From: Amycolatopsis japonica
GTDB taxonomy: Bacteria; Actinomycetota; Actinomycetes; Mycobacteriales; Pseudonocardiaceae
Length of the DNA: 64,000 bases
Assembly: GCF_000732925.1 (NCBI RefSeq)
Contig: NZ_CP008953.1
Location: 5,270,001-5,334,000, forward strand
Reading direction: 5' to 3'
Under the pieces are notes generated by a model that worked only from the letters and a program-made list of their open reading frames with translations, did not search any database and was not told the origin of the DNA. The position numbers were made by a program, and so were the translations under genes. This document shows positions 26,300 to 35,958 of this stretch, piece by piece. Position 1 is the first letter of the stretch. Each line of letters starts with the position of its first letter.

Positions 26300-27208
26300 A
26301 TGGCGTCCCCGGCCTACGAGCTCACCCATCTCGAAGCACTCGAAGCCGAAGCCGTGCACATCTTCCGCGAGGTCGCGGCGACCTTCGAACGGCCCGTGCT
26401 GCTGTTCTCCGGCGGCAAGGACTCGATGGTGATGCTCCACCTCGCGGCCAAGGCCTTCTGGCCGTCGCCGCCCCCGTTCCCGGTGATGCACGTCGACACC
26501 GGGCACAACTTCGACGAGGTCATCGAGTTCCGGGATCGCACGGTCGGCAGGTACGGGCTCCGGCTCGCCGTCTCCAGCGTCCAGGACGACATCGACGCGG
26601 GACGGGTCGTCGAAGACCCGAAGGCAGGCCGCAACCGGCTCCAGACCGCCGCCCTGCTGCGCGGGATCCGCGAGCATTCCTTCGACGCGGTCTTCGGCGG
26701 CGCCCGGCGCGACGAGGAGAAGGCCCGCGCGAAGGAACGGGTGTTCAGCTTCCGCGACGAGTTCGGCCAATGGGATCCGCGCAACCAGCGGCCCGAACTG
26801 TGGAATCTGTACAACGGCAGGCATCGCAAGGGCGAGCACATCCGCGTCTTCCCGCTGTCGAACTGGACCGAGCTCGACATCTGGCAGTACATCGAGGCGG
26901 AGAACGTCGACCTGCCGTCGATCTACTACTCGCACCGGCGTCCGGTCGTCCAGCGGGACGGCATGCTGCTCGCGCACACCCGATTCCTCACCTTGAACGA
27001 AGGCGAAAGTCCTTACGAGGCAACGGTTCGCTTCCGCACCGTCGGCGACGCGACCTGCACCGGTTGTGTCGAGTCGACGGCGACGTCACCGGGCGAAGTG
27101 GTCGCCGAAGTGGCGGTCAGCAGGCTCACCGAACGCGGCGCCACCCGCGCCGACGACCGGATCTCCGAGGCGGGCATGGAAGACCGGAAGAAGGAAGGTT
27201 ACTTCTGA
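26300..27208 (+). CDS. cysD: Sulfate adenylyltransferase subunit 2
   Basis: A 302-residue ATP sulfurylase small subunit: it makes APS from sulfate and ATP, driven by GTP hydrolysis in CysN. The PP-motif [13 protein letters not shown] (about residue 35) binds [40 protein letters not shown] and [16 protein letters not shown] are typical of CysD. The start has GGAGG 6 bp upstream. Its stop overlaps the start of cysNC (TGATG). Confidence 0.95.
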   Translation: MASPAYELTHLEALEAEAVHIFREVAATFERPVLLFSGGKDSMVMLHLAAKAFWPSPPPFPVMHVDTGHNFDEVIEFRDRTVGRYGLRLAVSSVQDDIDAGRVVEDPKAGRNRLQTAALLRGIREHSFDAVFGGARRDEEKARAKERVFSFRDEFGQWDPRNQRPELWNLYNGRHRKGEHIRVFPLSNWTELDIWQYIEAENVDLPSIYYSHRRPVVQRDGMLLAHTRFLTLNEGESPYEATVRFRTVGDATCTGCVESTATSPGEVVAEVAVSRLTERGATRADDRISEAGMEDRKKEGYF

Positions 27209-29034
27209 TGAGCGCTTCCTTGGTCCGCCTCGCGACCGCGGGCAGCGTCGACGACGGGAAGTCGACGCTGATCGGCCGCCTGCTGTTCGATTCGAAGACG
27301 GTGTTCACCGACCAGCTCGAAGCCATCGAACGCACCAGCCGCGACCGCGGCGAGGCGTACCCGAACCTCGCGCTGCTGACCGACGGTCTCCGCGCCGAAC
27401 GCGAACAGGGCATCACGATCGACGTCGCCCATCGCTATTTCGCCACCCCACGGCGGAAGTTCATCATCGCCGACACGCCGGGACACGTGCAGTACACCCG
27501 CAACATGGTCACCGGCGCCTCCACGGCGGATCTCGCGCTGATCCTGATCGACGCCCGCAAGGGCGTGCTCGAACAGTCGCGGCGGCACGCGTTCCTGGCC
27601 AGCCTGCTGGGAATCCCGCATCTCGTGCTGTGCGTCAACAAGATGGATCTGGTCGACTGGTCGCGGGAACGCTTCGAAGAGATCCGCGAGGAGTTCCGCC
27701 GGTTCGCCATGAAACTTCAGGTGCACGACCTCACCTTCGTGCCGATGTCGGCGTTGCACGGCGACAACGTCGTGCACCGGGGCGCCAGTATGCCTTGGTA
27801 CGAAGGGACTTCCCTGCTGCATCACCTCGAACAGGTGCACGTGGCCTCGGATCGCAACCTCATCGACGCGCGATTCCCCGTGCAGTACGTGATCCGCGAG
27901 CACAGCCGCGACTTCCGCGGCTACGCGGGCACCGTCGCGGGCGGGGTGTTCAAACCCGGTGACGAGGTCGCCGTCCTGCCCTCCGGTTTCACCACCACGG
28001 TACGCGCGATCTGGGGCCCGGGCGGCACCACGGTCTCCGAGGCTTTCGCTTCGCAGGCCGTCACGATAGAACTCGAAGACGACCTCGACCTCGGCCGCGG
28101 TGACCTGATCTGCCGCCCCGGCAACCGCCCCCACACGAGCCGGGACGTCGACGCGATGGTGTGCTGGTTCTCCGAACAAGGAGCTTTGAAAGCAGGGAAC
28201 ACCTTCCTCGTGCGGCACACCACCCGGGAGACCAAGGCCGAGATCCGCGACCTGGACTATCGACTCGACGTCACCACCCTGCACCGCGACGAGACGGTGA
28301 AGTCGTTGTCCCTCAACGAAATCGGCCGGATCCGGCTGCGTGCCCGGCAGCCGTTGCTGTTCGATTCCTACCGCCGCAACCGCTCCACCGGAGGTTTCCT
28401 GCTCGTCGACGAGCATTCCGGCGCGACGGTCGCGGCGGGCATGATCACCGGGCCGAGCGTGACCGCGTCGAACGTCGTCTGGCACACCGCCGCGGTCACC
28501 AGGGCGGAACGCGCGACACGCGGGCTCACCGTCTGGCTCACCGGGCTTTCCGCGTCCGGGAAATCGAGCGTGGCCGTGGAACTGGAACGGCGGCTGGTGG
28601 CTTCGGGCAGGCCCGCGTACCTGCTGGACGGCGACAACCTGCGGCACGGGCTGAACGGGAACCTCGGTTTCAGCCCGGCCGATCGCGCCGAGAACGTCCG
28701 CCGCGTCGCCGAGGTCGCGAAGCTGTTCGCCGACGCCGGTGTGGTATCGGTGGTCTCTTTGATCAGCCCGTACCGGGCCGACCGCGAACTCGCCCGCGCC
28801 ACGCACGAGGCCGCCGGGCTGCCGTTCCTCGAGATCTTCGTCGACACCCCGCTGGAGGTCTGCGAAGACCGCGACCCCAAGGGGATGTACGCGAAGGCGA
28901 GGGCGGGCGAGATCAGCGGGTTCACCGGGGTGGACGCTCCCTACGAGCAACCCGAGAGCCCGGATCTGGTGCTGCGCCCCGAAAACGGGGATCCCGCCGC
29001 GATGGCCGCGCTGATCCTCGCCGCGCTCGACTGA
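27208..29034 (+). CDS. cysNC: Bifunctional sulfate adenylyltransferase GTPase / APS kinase
   Basis: A 608-residue fusion. Residues 1-420 are the EF-Tu-like GTPase CysN ([42 protein letters not shown]). From about residue 435 comes the APS kinase CysC ([62 protein letters not shown]). Together with CysD the product converts sulfate to PAPS. PAPS supplies sulfur assimilation and sulfotransferases such as the one at 21304-22464. Confidence 0.95.
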   Translation: MSASLVRLATAGSVDDGKSTLIGRLLFDSKTVFTDQLEAIERTSRDRGEAYPNLALLTDGLRAEREQGITIDVAHRYFATPRRKFIIADTPGHVQYTRNMVTGASTADLALILIDARKGVLEQSRRHAFLASLLGIPHLVLCVNKMDLVDWSRERFEEIREEFRRFAMKLQVHDLTFVPMSALHGDNVVHRGASMPWYEGTSLLHHLEQVHVASDRNLIDARFPVQYVIREHSRDFRGYAGTVAGGVFKPGDEVAVLPSGFTTTVRAIWGPGGTTVSEAFASQAVTIELEDDLDLGRGDLICRPGNRPHTSRDVDAMVCWFSEQGALKAGNTFLVRHTTRETKAEIRDLDYRLDVTTLHRDETVKSLSLNEIGRIRLRARQPLLFDSYRRNRSTGGFLLVDEHSGATVAAGMITGPSVTASNVVWHTAAVTRAERATRGLTVWLTGLSASGKSSVAVELERRLVASGRPAYLLDGDNLRHGLNGNLGFSPADRAENVRRVAEVAKLFADAGVVSVVSLISPYRADRELARATHEAAGLPFLEIFVDTPLEVCEDRDPKGMYAKARAGEISGFTGVDAPYEQPESPDLVLRPENGDPAAMAALILAALD

Positions 29035-29042
29035 CCTGAGCC

Positions 29043-29696
29043 TCAGCCCGCCGGTGTGACGAATCCGGTGTCGTAGGCCTTGATCACCGCTTGCGTCCGG
29101 TCCCGCGCGCCGAGTTTCGCGAGCACGTTCCCGACATGCGTCTTGACCGTCTGCACGCCGAGGTACAGCTCGCCCGCGATCTCCACATTGGACAGTCCGC
29201 CCGCCATCAGCCGCAGCACCTCGCTCTCGCGTTCGGTGAGCCCGGCACCGGACAGGCCGTCGAGTGGCCCCCGGTTCGCCTGCTGCGCGGCCAGCCGCCG
29301 GATCGCGGCCGGGAACAGCAGCGACTCCCCCGCTGCCACGGTGCGGATCGCCGCGACGATCTCCTCGGGCCGGGCCCGCTTCAGCAGGAAGCCGCTCGCC
29401 CCGGCGAGCAAGGCGTCGTAGACGTAGTCGTCGTTCTCGAAGGTGGTCACGACGATCACCTTCGGCGGGTTGTCCATAGTGGACATCAGATGGGTCGTCG
29501 CGCGGATCCCGTCGACCGAAGGCATCCGGACGTCCATCAGCACGACGTCGGGCCGGAACCGCGACACCAGGCCGGGCACCTCGGCACCGTCGGACGCTTC
29601 GCCGACGACCTCCAGATCGGGCTCGGAGGCGACGATCGCCCGGAGCCCCGCCCGGATGAGCTGTTCGTCGTCGACCAGCAGCACCCCGATGCTCAT
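29043..29696 (-). CDS. NarL/LuxR-type response regulator
   Basis: A 217-residue regulator. The receiver domain has the acidic pair in LLVDDEQLI, phospho-acceptor Asp in DVVLMDVRMPSVDG and Lys in FLLKRARPEE. The C-terminal LuxR helix-turn-helix is LTERESEVLRLMAGGLSNVEIAGELYLG. ATG 29696 overlaps the kinase stop by 4 bp and has GGGGGGAA before it. It is the partner of the upstream kinase gene. Confidence 0.9.
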   Translation of the reverse strand: MSIGVLLVDDEQLIRAGLRAIVASEPDLEVVGEASDGAEVPGLVSRFRPDVVLMDVRMPSVDGIRATTHLMSTMDNPPKVIVVTTFENDDYVYDALLAGASGFLLKRARPEEIVAAIRTVAAGESLLFPAAIRRLAAQQANRGPLDGLSGAGLTERESEVLRLMAGGLSNVEIAGELYLGVQTVKTHVGNVLAKLGARDRTQAVIKAYDTGFVTPAG

Positions 29697-30922
29697 CGCC
29701 GTTCCCCCCATGGCACCGCCACCTCGACCTTCCAGAATCCGTCCGCGCGGCCCGCGGTGATCGTGCCCCCGAGCACTTCCACCCGTTCCGTCATTCCCCT
29801 CAGCCCCCGGCCGCCCCCGTCCCGTGACGGCGGCGCGTCGCCGAGCGGATTGGACACCCGCACCCGCAACAGCTCCGCCCCGGCGTCGACGAGGACCGCC
29901 ACCGGCACCTTACCGGCGTGCCGCAACGCGTTCGTCAGGCATTCCTGCAAGATCCGGTACGCCTCACGGGAGACGACCGGCGGCACCGCGGACGGATCAC
30001 CGCGCATCTCCGCCGACACCTCGGCGCCCGCCAGCCGCGTGGCCTCGACCAGCGCGGGCAGCTCCGCCAGCCCGGATTGCGGCGCCCGCGACGACGCCTC
30101 GTCACGCAGCAGGCCGAGCACGTGGTCGAGATCGTCCAGCGCGGCGCGGGCCGAATCCTCGATCGCGGTGAGCGCCTGCTCGGTGAACTCCGGATCGGAC
30201 CTCAGGGTGCGCCGCGCCGCACCGGCCTGGATGGTCACGACGCTCAGCGCGTGCCCGACCGAGTCGTGCAGTTCGCGTGCGAGCCGGTTGCGTTCGGCGA
30301 GCTGTTCGGTGCGCTTCTCCAGCTGGGCGATCCGCTCCGCGGCCGAGATCCCCAGCAGGCTCTTGGCACAGCGGGTCAGCGCCGCGCCCGCACCCCAGAC
30401 GACGTAGGCAAGCACGACGACGCCGAGCAGGCACGCCAGCGGGATCCACGCGCTCGCCCAGCCTTTCGGCACCTCGATCGCGCTCGCGTCGGTCAGGGCG
30501 ATCTTGCCACTGAACGGGGCCGCGATCGTGAAGCCGAACGCGACCGGGACGAACAGGCTCACCAGGCTGATGACGCACCCGGTGCTCACGTGCAGCAGGA
30601 ACATCGCGGTCGAACGCAGGCGGACGGGCCAGCTCCCCGCGGGCCCGAACACGACTCCCGGCACGGGATCGTCCAGCAGTTCCCGCACGGCCGCGCCTTC
30701 CAGCACGCGGACGGCGGGGATGAACGACGACGCGATCATCACCACGACGACGGTGATCAGCCCGATCACGGTCCCGCGTTCCAACGTCACGACGAGGGGC
30801 AGCAGCGACGGCACCATGATGGCGGCGAAGAGCACATACGGCACGCTCAGCGCGCCACCGAGGATGAAGTAGACCCACCTGCGGTAGGTCGCCCGATCCA
30901 GGAGCGGGCCGAAAAGTCGCAT
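29693..30922 (-). CDS. Membrane sensor histidine kinase, HisKA_3 type
   Basis: A 409-residue kinase. The N-terminal half has about five membrane helices with short loops, so the signal is probably sensed in or near the membrane. RLARELHDSVGHALSVVTIQAG contains the phosphorylated His. The C-terminal HATPase (ILQECLTNALRHAG, GGGRGLRGMTERVEVLGG) matches the NarX/DesK class. It phosphorylates the response regulator encoded directly downstream. Confidence 0.9.
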   Translation of the reverse strand: MRLFGPLLDRATYRRWVYFILGGALSVPYVLFAAIMVPSLLPLVVTLERGTVIGLITVVVVMIASSFIPAVRVLEGAAVRELLDDPVPGVVFGPAGSWPVRLRSTAMFLLHVSTGCVISLVSLFVPVAFGFTIAAPFSGKIALTDASAIEVPKGWASAWIPLACLLGVVVLAYVVWGAGAALTRCAKSLLGISAAERIAQLEKRTEQLAERNRLARELHDSVGHALSVVTIQAGAARRTLRSDPEFTEQALTAIEDSARAALDDLDHVLGLLRDEASSRAPQSGLAELPALVEATRLAGAEVSAEMRGDPSAVPPVVSREAYRILQECLTNALRHAGKVPVAVLVDAGAELLRVRVSNPLGDAPPSRDGGGRGLRGMTERVEVLGGTITAGRADGFWKVEVAVPWGERR

Positions 30923-30931
30923 GGGGTCTTT

Positions 30932-31501
30932 CTAGCGTGTGCCGGCTTCGCGTGGATCCCTCATCAGTATCTCCGCGATCTCCCTCGCGAGGGTGACCCG
31001 ATGCGCGTCCCCGTCGATGCCGGTATGTGCGACGGCGCCTTCGAGCAGGAGGAAGAGCTGTTCCGCGAGCCGCTCCGGATCGGCCGCGCCCGGCGCGTCC
31101 TCGCGGAGGAGTTCGGCGAACTTCGCCCGCACCGCCGCCTTGTGCCGGCGGATCACGTCGAGGCCGGGATGCCCGGCGGGCAGTTCGGCGGCCGCGTTGA
31201 GGAAAGCGCAACCCCGGTCGCTTCCCAGCTTGGGGTGATCGACGTAGGCGTCGAAGACCGTCAGCGCCCGGGGCACTTCGGCCTCCGCCAGCCGCTCTTC
31301 GAGATACGCCCACCAGATGTCGTGACGGCTTCGCAGGTACGCGATCGTCAGCTCCGTCTTCGACCCGAAGGACGCATACAACGTCTTCTTCGTGACGCCC
31401 GCGGCCTCGGCGATGGCCGCGACGCCCACGGCGTTCAGGCCCTCCTGGTAGAAGAGCTCGCTCGCGGCGCTCAGAACACGCTCGCCCGCCGGTGTCAGCA
31501 T
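30932..31501 (-). CDS. TetR family transcriptional repressor
   Basis: A 189-residue TetR regulator. The helix-turn-helix is VAAIAEAAGVTKKTLYASFGSKTELT (about residues 28-53); the C-terminal part is a ligand-binding helical domain. I chose ATG 31501; a longer frame to 31576 would include its own operators. It most likely represses the divergent MFS gene and itself through palindromes at 31513-31522 and 31551-31580. Confidence 0.9.
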   Translation of the reverse strand: MLTPAGERVLSAASELFYQEGLNAVGVAAIAEAAGVTKKTLYASFGSKTELTIAYLRSRHDIWWAYLEERLAEAEVPRALTVFDAYVDHPKLGSDRGCAFLNAAAELPAGHPGLDVIRRHKAAVRAKFAELLREDAPGAADPERLAEQLFLLLEGAVAHTGIDGDAHRVTLAREIAEILMRDPREAGTR

Positions 31502-31512
31502 GCCTCGACTAT

Positions 31513-31522
31513 ACCGATCGGT
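31513..31522. promoter_or_regulatory. TetR operator half palindrome near the tetR start
   Basis: ACCGATCGGT, 12 bp upstream of the repressor start, shares ACCG/CGGT with the larger operator at 31551-31580. It is probably an autoregulatory site. Confidence 0.55.
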
Positions 31523-31550
31523 TGACCCGAGCGCGAAATGCGGGAACACT

Positions 31551-31580
31551 CCAGGTGTATACCGCTCGGTATACACCTGG
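31551..31580. promoter_or_regulatory. 30-bp perfect palindromic TetR operator
   Basis: Arms of 14 bp (31551-31564 and 31567-31580) around a CT centre are perfectly complementary, with core TATACCG-CT-CGGTATA. It lies 10 bp upstream of the MFS ATG, overlapping the ribosome binding site and presumably the promoter. Confidence 0.8.
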
Positions 31581-31590
31581 AGGAGAGCTG

Positions 31591-32808
31591 ATGGTTTCTT
31601 CGTACAAACGCGAGCTGACGTTCACCGCGGCCGGGTTGTCGCTGATCGCGGTCTCGTACGGACTCGCGAGGTACGCGTACGGGCTCTTCGCCCCGACGCT
31701 CCGCACGGAGTTCGGCCTCGACGGCAGCACGCTCGGCACCATCGCGGCGGGAAGCTACGTCGCGTACTGCCTCGCGGTCATCGCTTCCACCGCCGTGACG
31801 ACCCGCTGGGGCGCGCGGGCGGGCGCACTCGCCGCCGGGGCGACGGCCACCGCGGGAACGTCCCTGATCGCGGCCGCGCCGAACGCGGGCGTCCTCGCGC
31901 TCGGCGTCGTCCTCGCCGGAGCCAGCACCGGCCTCGCCTCCCCCTCACTCGCCGACGCGGTCTCCCGCGTCGTCCGCGTGACGCGCCGGGACCGTGCCCA
32001 ATCCGTGGTGAACGCCGGGACCGGACTCGGCGTGCTCGTCTCGGGCCCGGTCTCCCTGCTCGCGGTCGGCGACTGGCGAATGGCTTGGTGGGCCTTCGCC
32101 GCGGCCTCGGCTCTGGTGACCTTGTGGATCGCCCGTGTCGTGCCGCCGGTGAAGGACGACCGTGCGCGGGGGCTGCCGTCGCCGCTGTTCCCACCCGCCA
32201 CCGGACGGCTGCTGCCCGCCGCCGCGACCCTCGGCCTGGCCAGCGCGGCGATCTGGACGTTCGGCCGGGACATCGCCGTGAGCGTCGGCGGACTCGACGA
32301 GACCGCCTCGACGGTGGTGTGGATCGTGCTCGGCGCGGTCGGCCTGGCGGGCGCGTTCACCGCCGAACTGACCTCCCGCGCGGGACTGCGCCGCGCCTGG
32401 TCGGTGGGAATGGTCCTGTTCGCCGCCGCCACGGCCCTCTTCGCCGTCGCCACGCGCTCGCTCCCGGCACTCGTCATCGCGGCGGCGCTCTTCGGGGCCG
32501 TCTACATCGGACTGACCGGTGTGCTGATCCTCTGGGGCACCAGGGCTTACCCGACGGCGCCGGCGTTCGGTGTCGGTGTGGCGTTCCTGATGTTGGCCCT
32601 CGGACAGGCCGCCGGAGCACCGCTCATCGGCCTCCTGGGTGATCTTTTCGATCTTCGTGCCGGTTTCCTCGCGGCGGCGGCGATCGCCGTTCTCGGCGTC
32701 CTGTTCGCACCCAAGGAGGCGACCACTACCTACAACTTCGGGATCCGCTCCCTCTCAAGGGTGAGTACCGTCCCGCCGCAGCGGGAATCAAGCGCGGGCT
32801 GCGCGTGA
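31591..32808 (+). CDS. Major facilitator superfamily transporter
   Basis: A 405-residue membrane protein with about twelve helices, in the YbfB/CynX-like MFS group (SYGLARYAYGLFAPTLR, GTIAAGSYVAYCLAVI). Drug or metabolite efflux is likely, since a TetR repressor controls it. The ATG at 31591 follows GGAGGAGAG. The last 25 residues (after LFAPKEATTTY) look like a read-through tail. UbiB follows after 13 bp and may be co-transcribed. Confidence 0.88.
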   Translation: MVSSYKRELTFTAAGLSLIAVSYGLARYAYGLFAPTLRTEFGLDGSTLGTIAAGSYVAYCLAVIASTAVTTRWGARAGALAAGATATAGTSLIAAAPNAGVLALGVVLAGASTGLASPSLADAVSRVVRVTRRDRAQSVVNAGTGLGVLVSGPVSLLAVGDWRMAWWAFAAASALVTLWIARVVPPVKDDRARGLPSPLFPPATGRLLPAAATLGLASAAIWTFGRDIAVSVGGLDETASTVVWIVLGAVGLAGAFTAELTSRAGLRRAWSVGMVLFAAATALFAVATRSLPALVIAAALFGAVYIGLTGVLILWGTRAYPTAPAFGVGVAFLMLALGQAAGAPLIGLLGDLFDLRAGFLAAAAIAVLGVLFAPKEATTTYNFGIRSLSRVSTVPPQRESSAGCA

Positions 32809-32821
32809 TGTCCTCTTCGGC

Positions 32822-34786
32822 ATGAACCTGCTGCTCGGCCTGCTCACCCTGCCCGTCTACGCGCTCATGCTGTGGCCGCTCGTGGTCGGCGCCCGCCGCG
32901 TGCTGGGGGTGCGGATCGGCCTGATCCGCGCGGGCTGCGCCGCCGGATTCGGCTGGCTCGTCGCGGGCGGCATCCTCACCGCGTTCCCGCAGGCGATGTA
33001 CGCGGGGAACGCCTTCGCCGGGCTGGTCATCCCGGTGGCGGGCAGCGCTTTCCTGGCCACGCTGATCTTCCTGTTCGTCGCGGAACTCGCGCTCCCCGCC
33101 GGTTCGGGGCTCGGGCTGATCGGCAGGATCCGGTCGATGCGCCGCCGCGCGGCAAGGACCCGGCGCTACTCGCAGATCACCCGGATCGCGATCAAACACG
33201 GCCTCGGCCGTTACCTCACCGGCCGCCGCGAACCCGGCCTCGCCCAGGTCCGGCACGCCAAACTGGCGCGCTCGCTGCGGCGCGCGCTGGAGGAGGGCGG
33301 CGTGACGTTCGTGAAACTCGGCCAACTGCTCTCGACCCGGCCCGATCTGCTGCCGCCGGTTTTCGTCGACGAACTCAGCAAACTCCAGGACCAGGTCGCC
33401 TTCGCCGACGCCGACGAGGTGGCTACGGTGCTGCGGGAGGAACTGGGCGGCGACCCGGCCGAGATCTTCGCCGAATTCGACCCGGAACCGATCGCGGCCG
33501 CGTCGATCGCGCAGGTCTACCGGGCGAAGCTGCGCGGCGGCCAGGACGTGGTCGTCAAGGTGCAGCGGCCCGGGGTGCAGGCCTTGGTCGAGCGGGACCT
33601 CGACATCGTCCGCCGGGTGGCGGCCGCACTGGACGTGCGCGCGGGCTGGGCACGTTCGCTCGGCGTCGTCGACCTCGCCGAAGGATTCGCCGACGCGCTG
33701 GTCGAGGAACTCGATTTCCGCACCGAGGCCAGGAACATCGAAGCGGTCACCGCCGCCTCACCCGGTACCGAGGTTGCCCTTCCGACCGTCCACAAAGAAC
33801 TGTCCACCGAACGTGTCCTGGTGATGCGGCGTCTCGACGGCAAACCGCTCGCCGCCGCGAAGGAGCAGGTGCCGGTCGCGGAACGGGCGAAACTCGCGCG
33901 GTCGATGCTGCGGTGCGTACTCGGCCAGGTGATGGGCAGCGGCGTCTTCCACGCCGACCCGCATCCCGGCAACGTCCTGCTGCTCGCCGACGGCAGGCTC
34001 GGCCTGCTCGACTTCGGCTCCGTCGGGAGGCTCGACTCGGGTCTGCGCGGCGGACTGCAGAACCTGATCCTCGCGCTGGACCGCGGCGACCCGGCCGCGT
34101 TGCGCGACGGCCTGCTGGAGATCGTCGACCGGCCGGACGAGATCGAGGAGCGGCGGCTGGAGCGGGCGCTGGGTGCCTTGGTGGCCAAGCATTTCAACCA
34201 CGGCCAGGCCCCGGATCTCGACATGTTCACCGACCTGTTCCGGGTGATCGCCGACTTCAAGCTCAGCGTGCCCCCGCCGATCGCCGCGGTGTTCCGCGCC
34301 CTGGCCACCTTGGAAGGAACGCTGGCCGCGCTGGCGCCGGGATTCAACATCGTCGTCGAATCCCGCGCCTACGCCACCGAGCAGGTCGGCGCCGGCCTGC
34401 GCCCGGAATCGCTGCGCGCCACGGCCACCAACGAACTGATGGCGCTCCTGCCGGTACTGCGACGGCTGCCCCGCCGCGTCGACCGGATCGGCGACGCGCT
34501 GGAGCAGGGCAGGCTTTCGGTCAACGTCCGGCTGTTCTCCGACGAACGCGACCGCGACGTGGTCACCGGTCTGGTGCACGAGATCCTGCTGGCGTTCGTC
34601 GGCGTGGCCACCGGGCTGATGGCCGTGCTGCTGCTGGGCAGCGCGACCGGCCCGGAGGTGCTGGCCGGGGTCACGCTGCACCAGATGTTCGGCTACAACC
34701 TGCTGGTGGTCAGCGCGTTGGTGGGATTGCGGCTGCTCTTCGTCGTTTTCCGGCGGAGCGGACAACGATCACGATCGCCCCGATGA
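32822..34786 (+). CDS. ABC1/UbiB/AarF atypical kinase-like protein
   Basis: A 654-residue membrane-bound UbiB-family protein. Three N-terminal helices (residues 1-95) precede the kinase-like domain: FVKLGQLLSTRPDLLP (KxGQ motif), AAASIAQVYRAKL (Ala-rich loop), VVKVQRP, VEELDFRTEARNIE and GVFHADPHPGNVLL ... GLLDFGSVG. Two helices close the C-terminus. Homologues support quinone or lipid metabolism. The 3' end overlaps the convergent signal peptidase gene by 77 bp. Confidence 0.88.
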   Translation: MNLLLGLLTLPVYALMLWPLVVGARRVLGVRIGLIRAGCAAGFGWLVAGGILTAFPQAMYAGNAFAGLVIPVAGSAFLATLIFLFVAELALPAGSGLGLIGRIRSMRRRAARTRRYSQITRIAIKHGLGRYLTGRREPGLAQVRHAKLARSLRRALEEGGVTFVKLGQLLSTRPDLLPPVFVDELSKLQDQVAFADADEVATVLREELGGDPAEIFAEFDPEPIAAASIAQVYRAKLRGGQDVVVKVQRPGVQALVERDLDIVRRVAAALDVRAGWARSLGVVDLAEGFADALVEELDFRTEARNIEAVTAASPGTEVALPTVHKELSTERVLVMRRLDGKPLAAAKEQVPVAERAKLARSMLRCVLGQVMGSGVFHADPHPGNVLLLADGRLGLLDFGSVGRLDSGLRGGLQNLILALDRGDPAALRDGLLEIVDRPDEIEERRLERALGALVAKHFNHGQAPDLDMFTDLFRVIADFKLSVPPPIAAVFRALATLEGTLAALAPGFNIVVESRAYATEQVGAGLRPESLRATATNELMALLPVLRRLPRRVDRIGDALEQGRLSVNVRLFSDERDRDVVTGLVHEILLAFVGVATGLMAVLLLGSATGPEVLAGVTLHQMFGYNLLVVSALVGLRLLFVVFRRSGQRSRSPR

Positions 34787-35528
34787 CCCCGACGGCGACC
34801 AGCCCGGCCCCGCCGAGCGCGAGGTTGCGCGAGGTGCGGAATCCGGTGTCGGACACCGGATCGCCGGGCAATCCGGCCTCGACGAACGCGGTGGTCTGCG
34901 GGAAGGGGTCGGCGGCGAGGACACTCCCCAGCCCGACGACGACTCCGACCACTTTCGAGAGCGGGACGGCGCCGTCACCCGGCATACCGACGTAGATCCG
35001 TGAGTCCCGCGAATTGTTCCGCTGGTCGCCGACGACGAACACGGCGCCCGGCGGAACCTGGACACTGAACGGCCGGTACTCCTTGCGGCCGTACCCGTTG
35101 TCGTCCTCGGTGTAGGGCTCCTTGACCGGCTTCCCGTTGACGGCGATCAGGTTGTCGTTCGTACAACAGACGACCTGGTCACCGCCGACACCGATCACCC
35201 GCTTGACGATCCGGCCGTCGGCGGGGCTCGAATCCGGGAACGCGGAAACCTCCATGAGGACGACCGCGCCGCGAGGGATCTCGGGCAGGGAGGTCCAGCG
35301 GTACAGCACGACCGCCCCCGGCTGGATCGTGGGCGCCATCCCGCCGCCGGGAACGCTCACCATCCGGTAGCTCATCAGGGTCCAGAACCCGTATCCGCCG
35401 GCGCCCACGCCGACGACCGCCAGCAGGATCATCACGAACAGGAGCGGGGAGAATCTTCGCTTCGGCCCGGGTCTGTCGGCGGGCGGCGCGGGAAAGTCCG
35501 TTTCGGTCACAGCGCAGAGTAGCGCCAC
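34710..35528 (-). CDS. lepB: Signal peptidase I-like protein, catalytic Ser replaced
   Basis: A 272-residue type I signal peptidase fold. A membrane anchor (about residues 29-50) leads to VPGGGMAPTIQPG, where the family has S-M-x-P: the Ser position is Gly. Box C Lys (RIVKRVIGVGGDQV) and box E (VVGDQRNNSRDSR) are intact. A second helix (about 240-262) ends the protein. If the Gly is real, it cannot use the usual Ser-Lys dyad. The GTG at 35528 follows a weak GAGG; GTG at 35510 is an alternative. It lies directly behind the YnfA gene. Confidence 0.8.
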   Translation of the reverse strand: MALLCAVTETDFPAPPADRPGPKRRFSPLLFVMILLAVVGVGAGGYGFWTLMSYRMVSVPGGGMAPTIQPGAVVLYRWTSLPEIPRGAVVLMEVSAFPDSSPADGRIVKRVIGVGGDQVVCCTNDNLIAVNGKPVKEPYTEDDNGYGRKEYRPFSVQVPPGAVFVVGDQRNNSRDSRIYVGMPGDGAVPLSKVVGVVVGLGSVLAADPFPQTTAFVEAGLPGDPVSDTGFRTSRNLALGGAGLVAVGVIGAIVIVVRSAGKRRRAAAIPPTR

Positions 35529-35858
35529 TCAACCTCGGGGCGCGTACATGATGACCCCGACCCCGGCCAGGCAGATCAACGCGCCGATCACGTCGTAGCG
35601 ATCCGGCCGGTAGCCGTCTGCGACCATGCCCCACGCCAGCGAACCCGCGACGAAAACTCCGCCGTACGCGGCGAGGATGCGGCCGAAGTTCGCGTCGGGT
35701 TGCAAGGTCGCGACGAAGCCGTAGAGGCCCAGCGCGACGACGCCGGCGCCGATCCAAAGGTAGCCCCGGTGCTCCCGGACGCCTTGCCAGATCAGCCAGG
35801 CACCGCCGATCTCCAGGAGGGCTGCGAGCGCGAAGAGCGCGATGGACCGGAAGATCAT
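35529..35858 (-). CDS. YnfA/UPF0060 family small membrane protein
   Basis: A 109-residue protein with four membrane helices. [23 protein letters not shown] and [20 protein letters not shown](V)[10 protein letters not shown] match UPF0060 closely. Some relatives act like small multidrug resistance transporters, but the role is not settled. Its 5' side faces the large repeat region 35859-36236. Its stop directly abuts the lepB GTG start. Confidence 0.9.
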   Translation of the reverse strand: MIFRSIALFALAALLEIGGAWLIWQGVREHRGYLWIGAGVVALGLYGFVATLQPDANFGRILAAYGGVFVAGSLAWGMVADGYRPDRYDVIGALICLAGVGVIMYAPRG

Positions 35859-35897
35859 CCCCGCACCTTATTGCGGCGTGGCCCGACCCTCATGTCG

Positions 35898-35942
35898 TGA
35901 AGGCCCCCTTTGAGACGTTCAGTGTCTCGAAGGGGGCCTTCA
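35898..35942. repeat. Palindrome (family E) upstream of ynfA
   Basis: Arms 35898-35916 and 35924-35942 (19 bp, one mismatch) enclose GTTCAGT. Arms contain AAGG-CCC-CCTT. The centre GAGACGTTCA is shared with the copy at 55380-55432. Confidence 0.8.
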
Positions 35943-35958
35943 GGACACGAGGTTTCGC

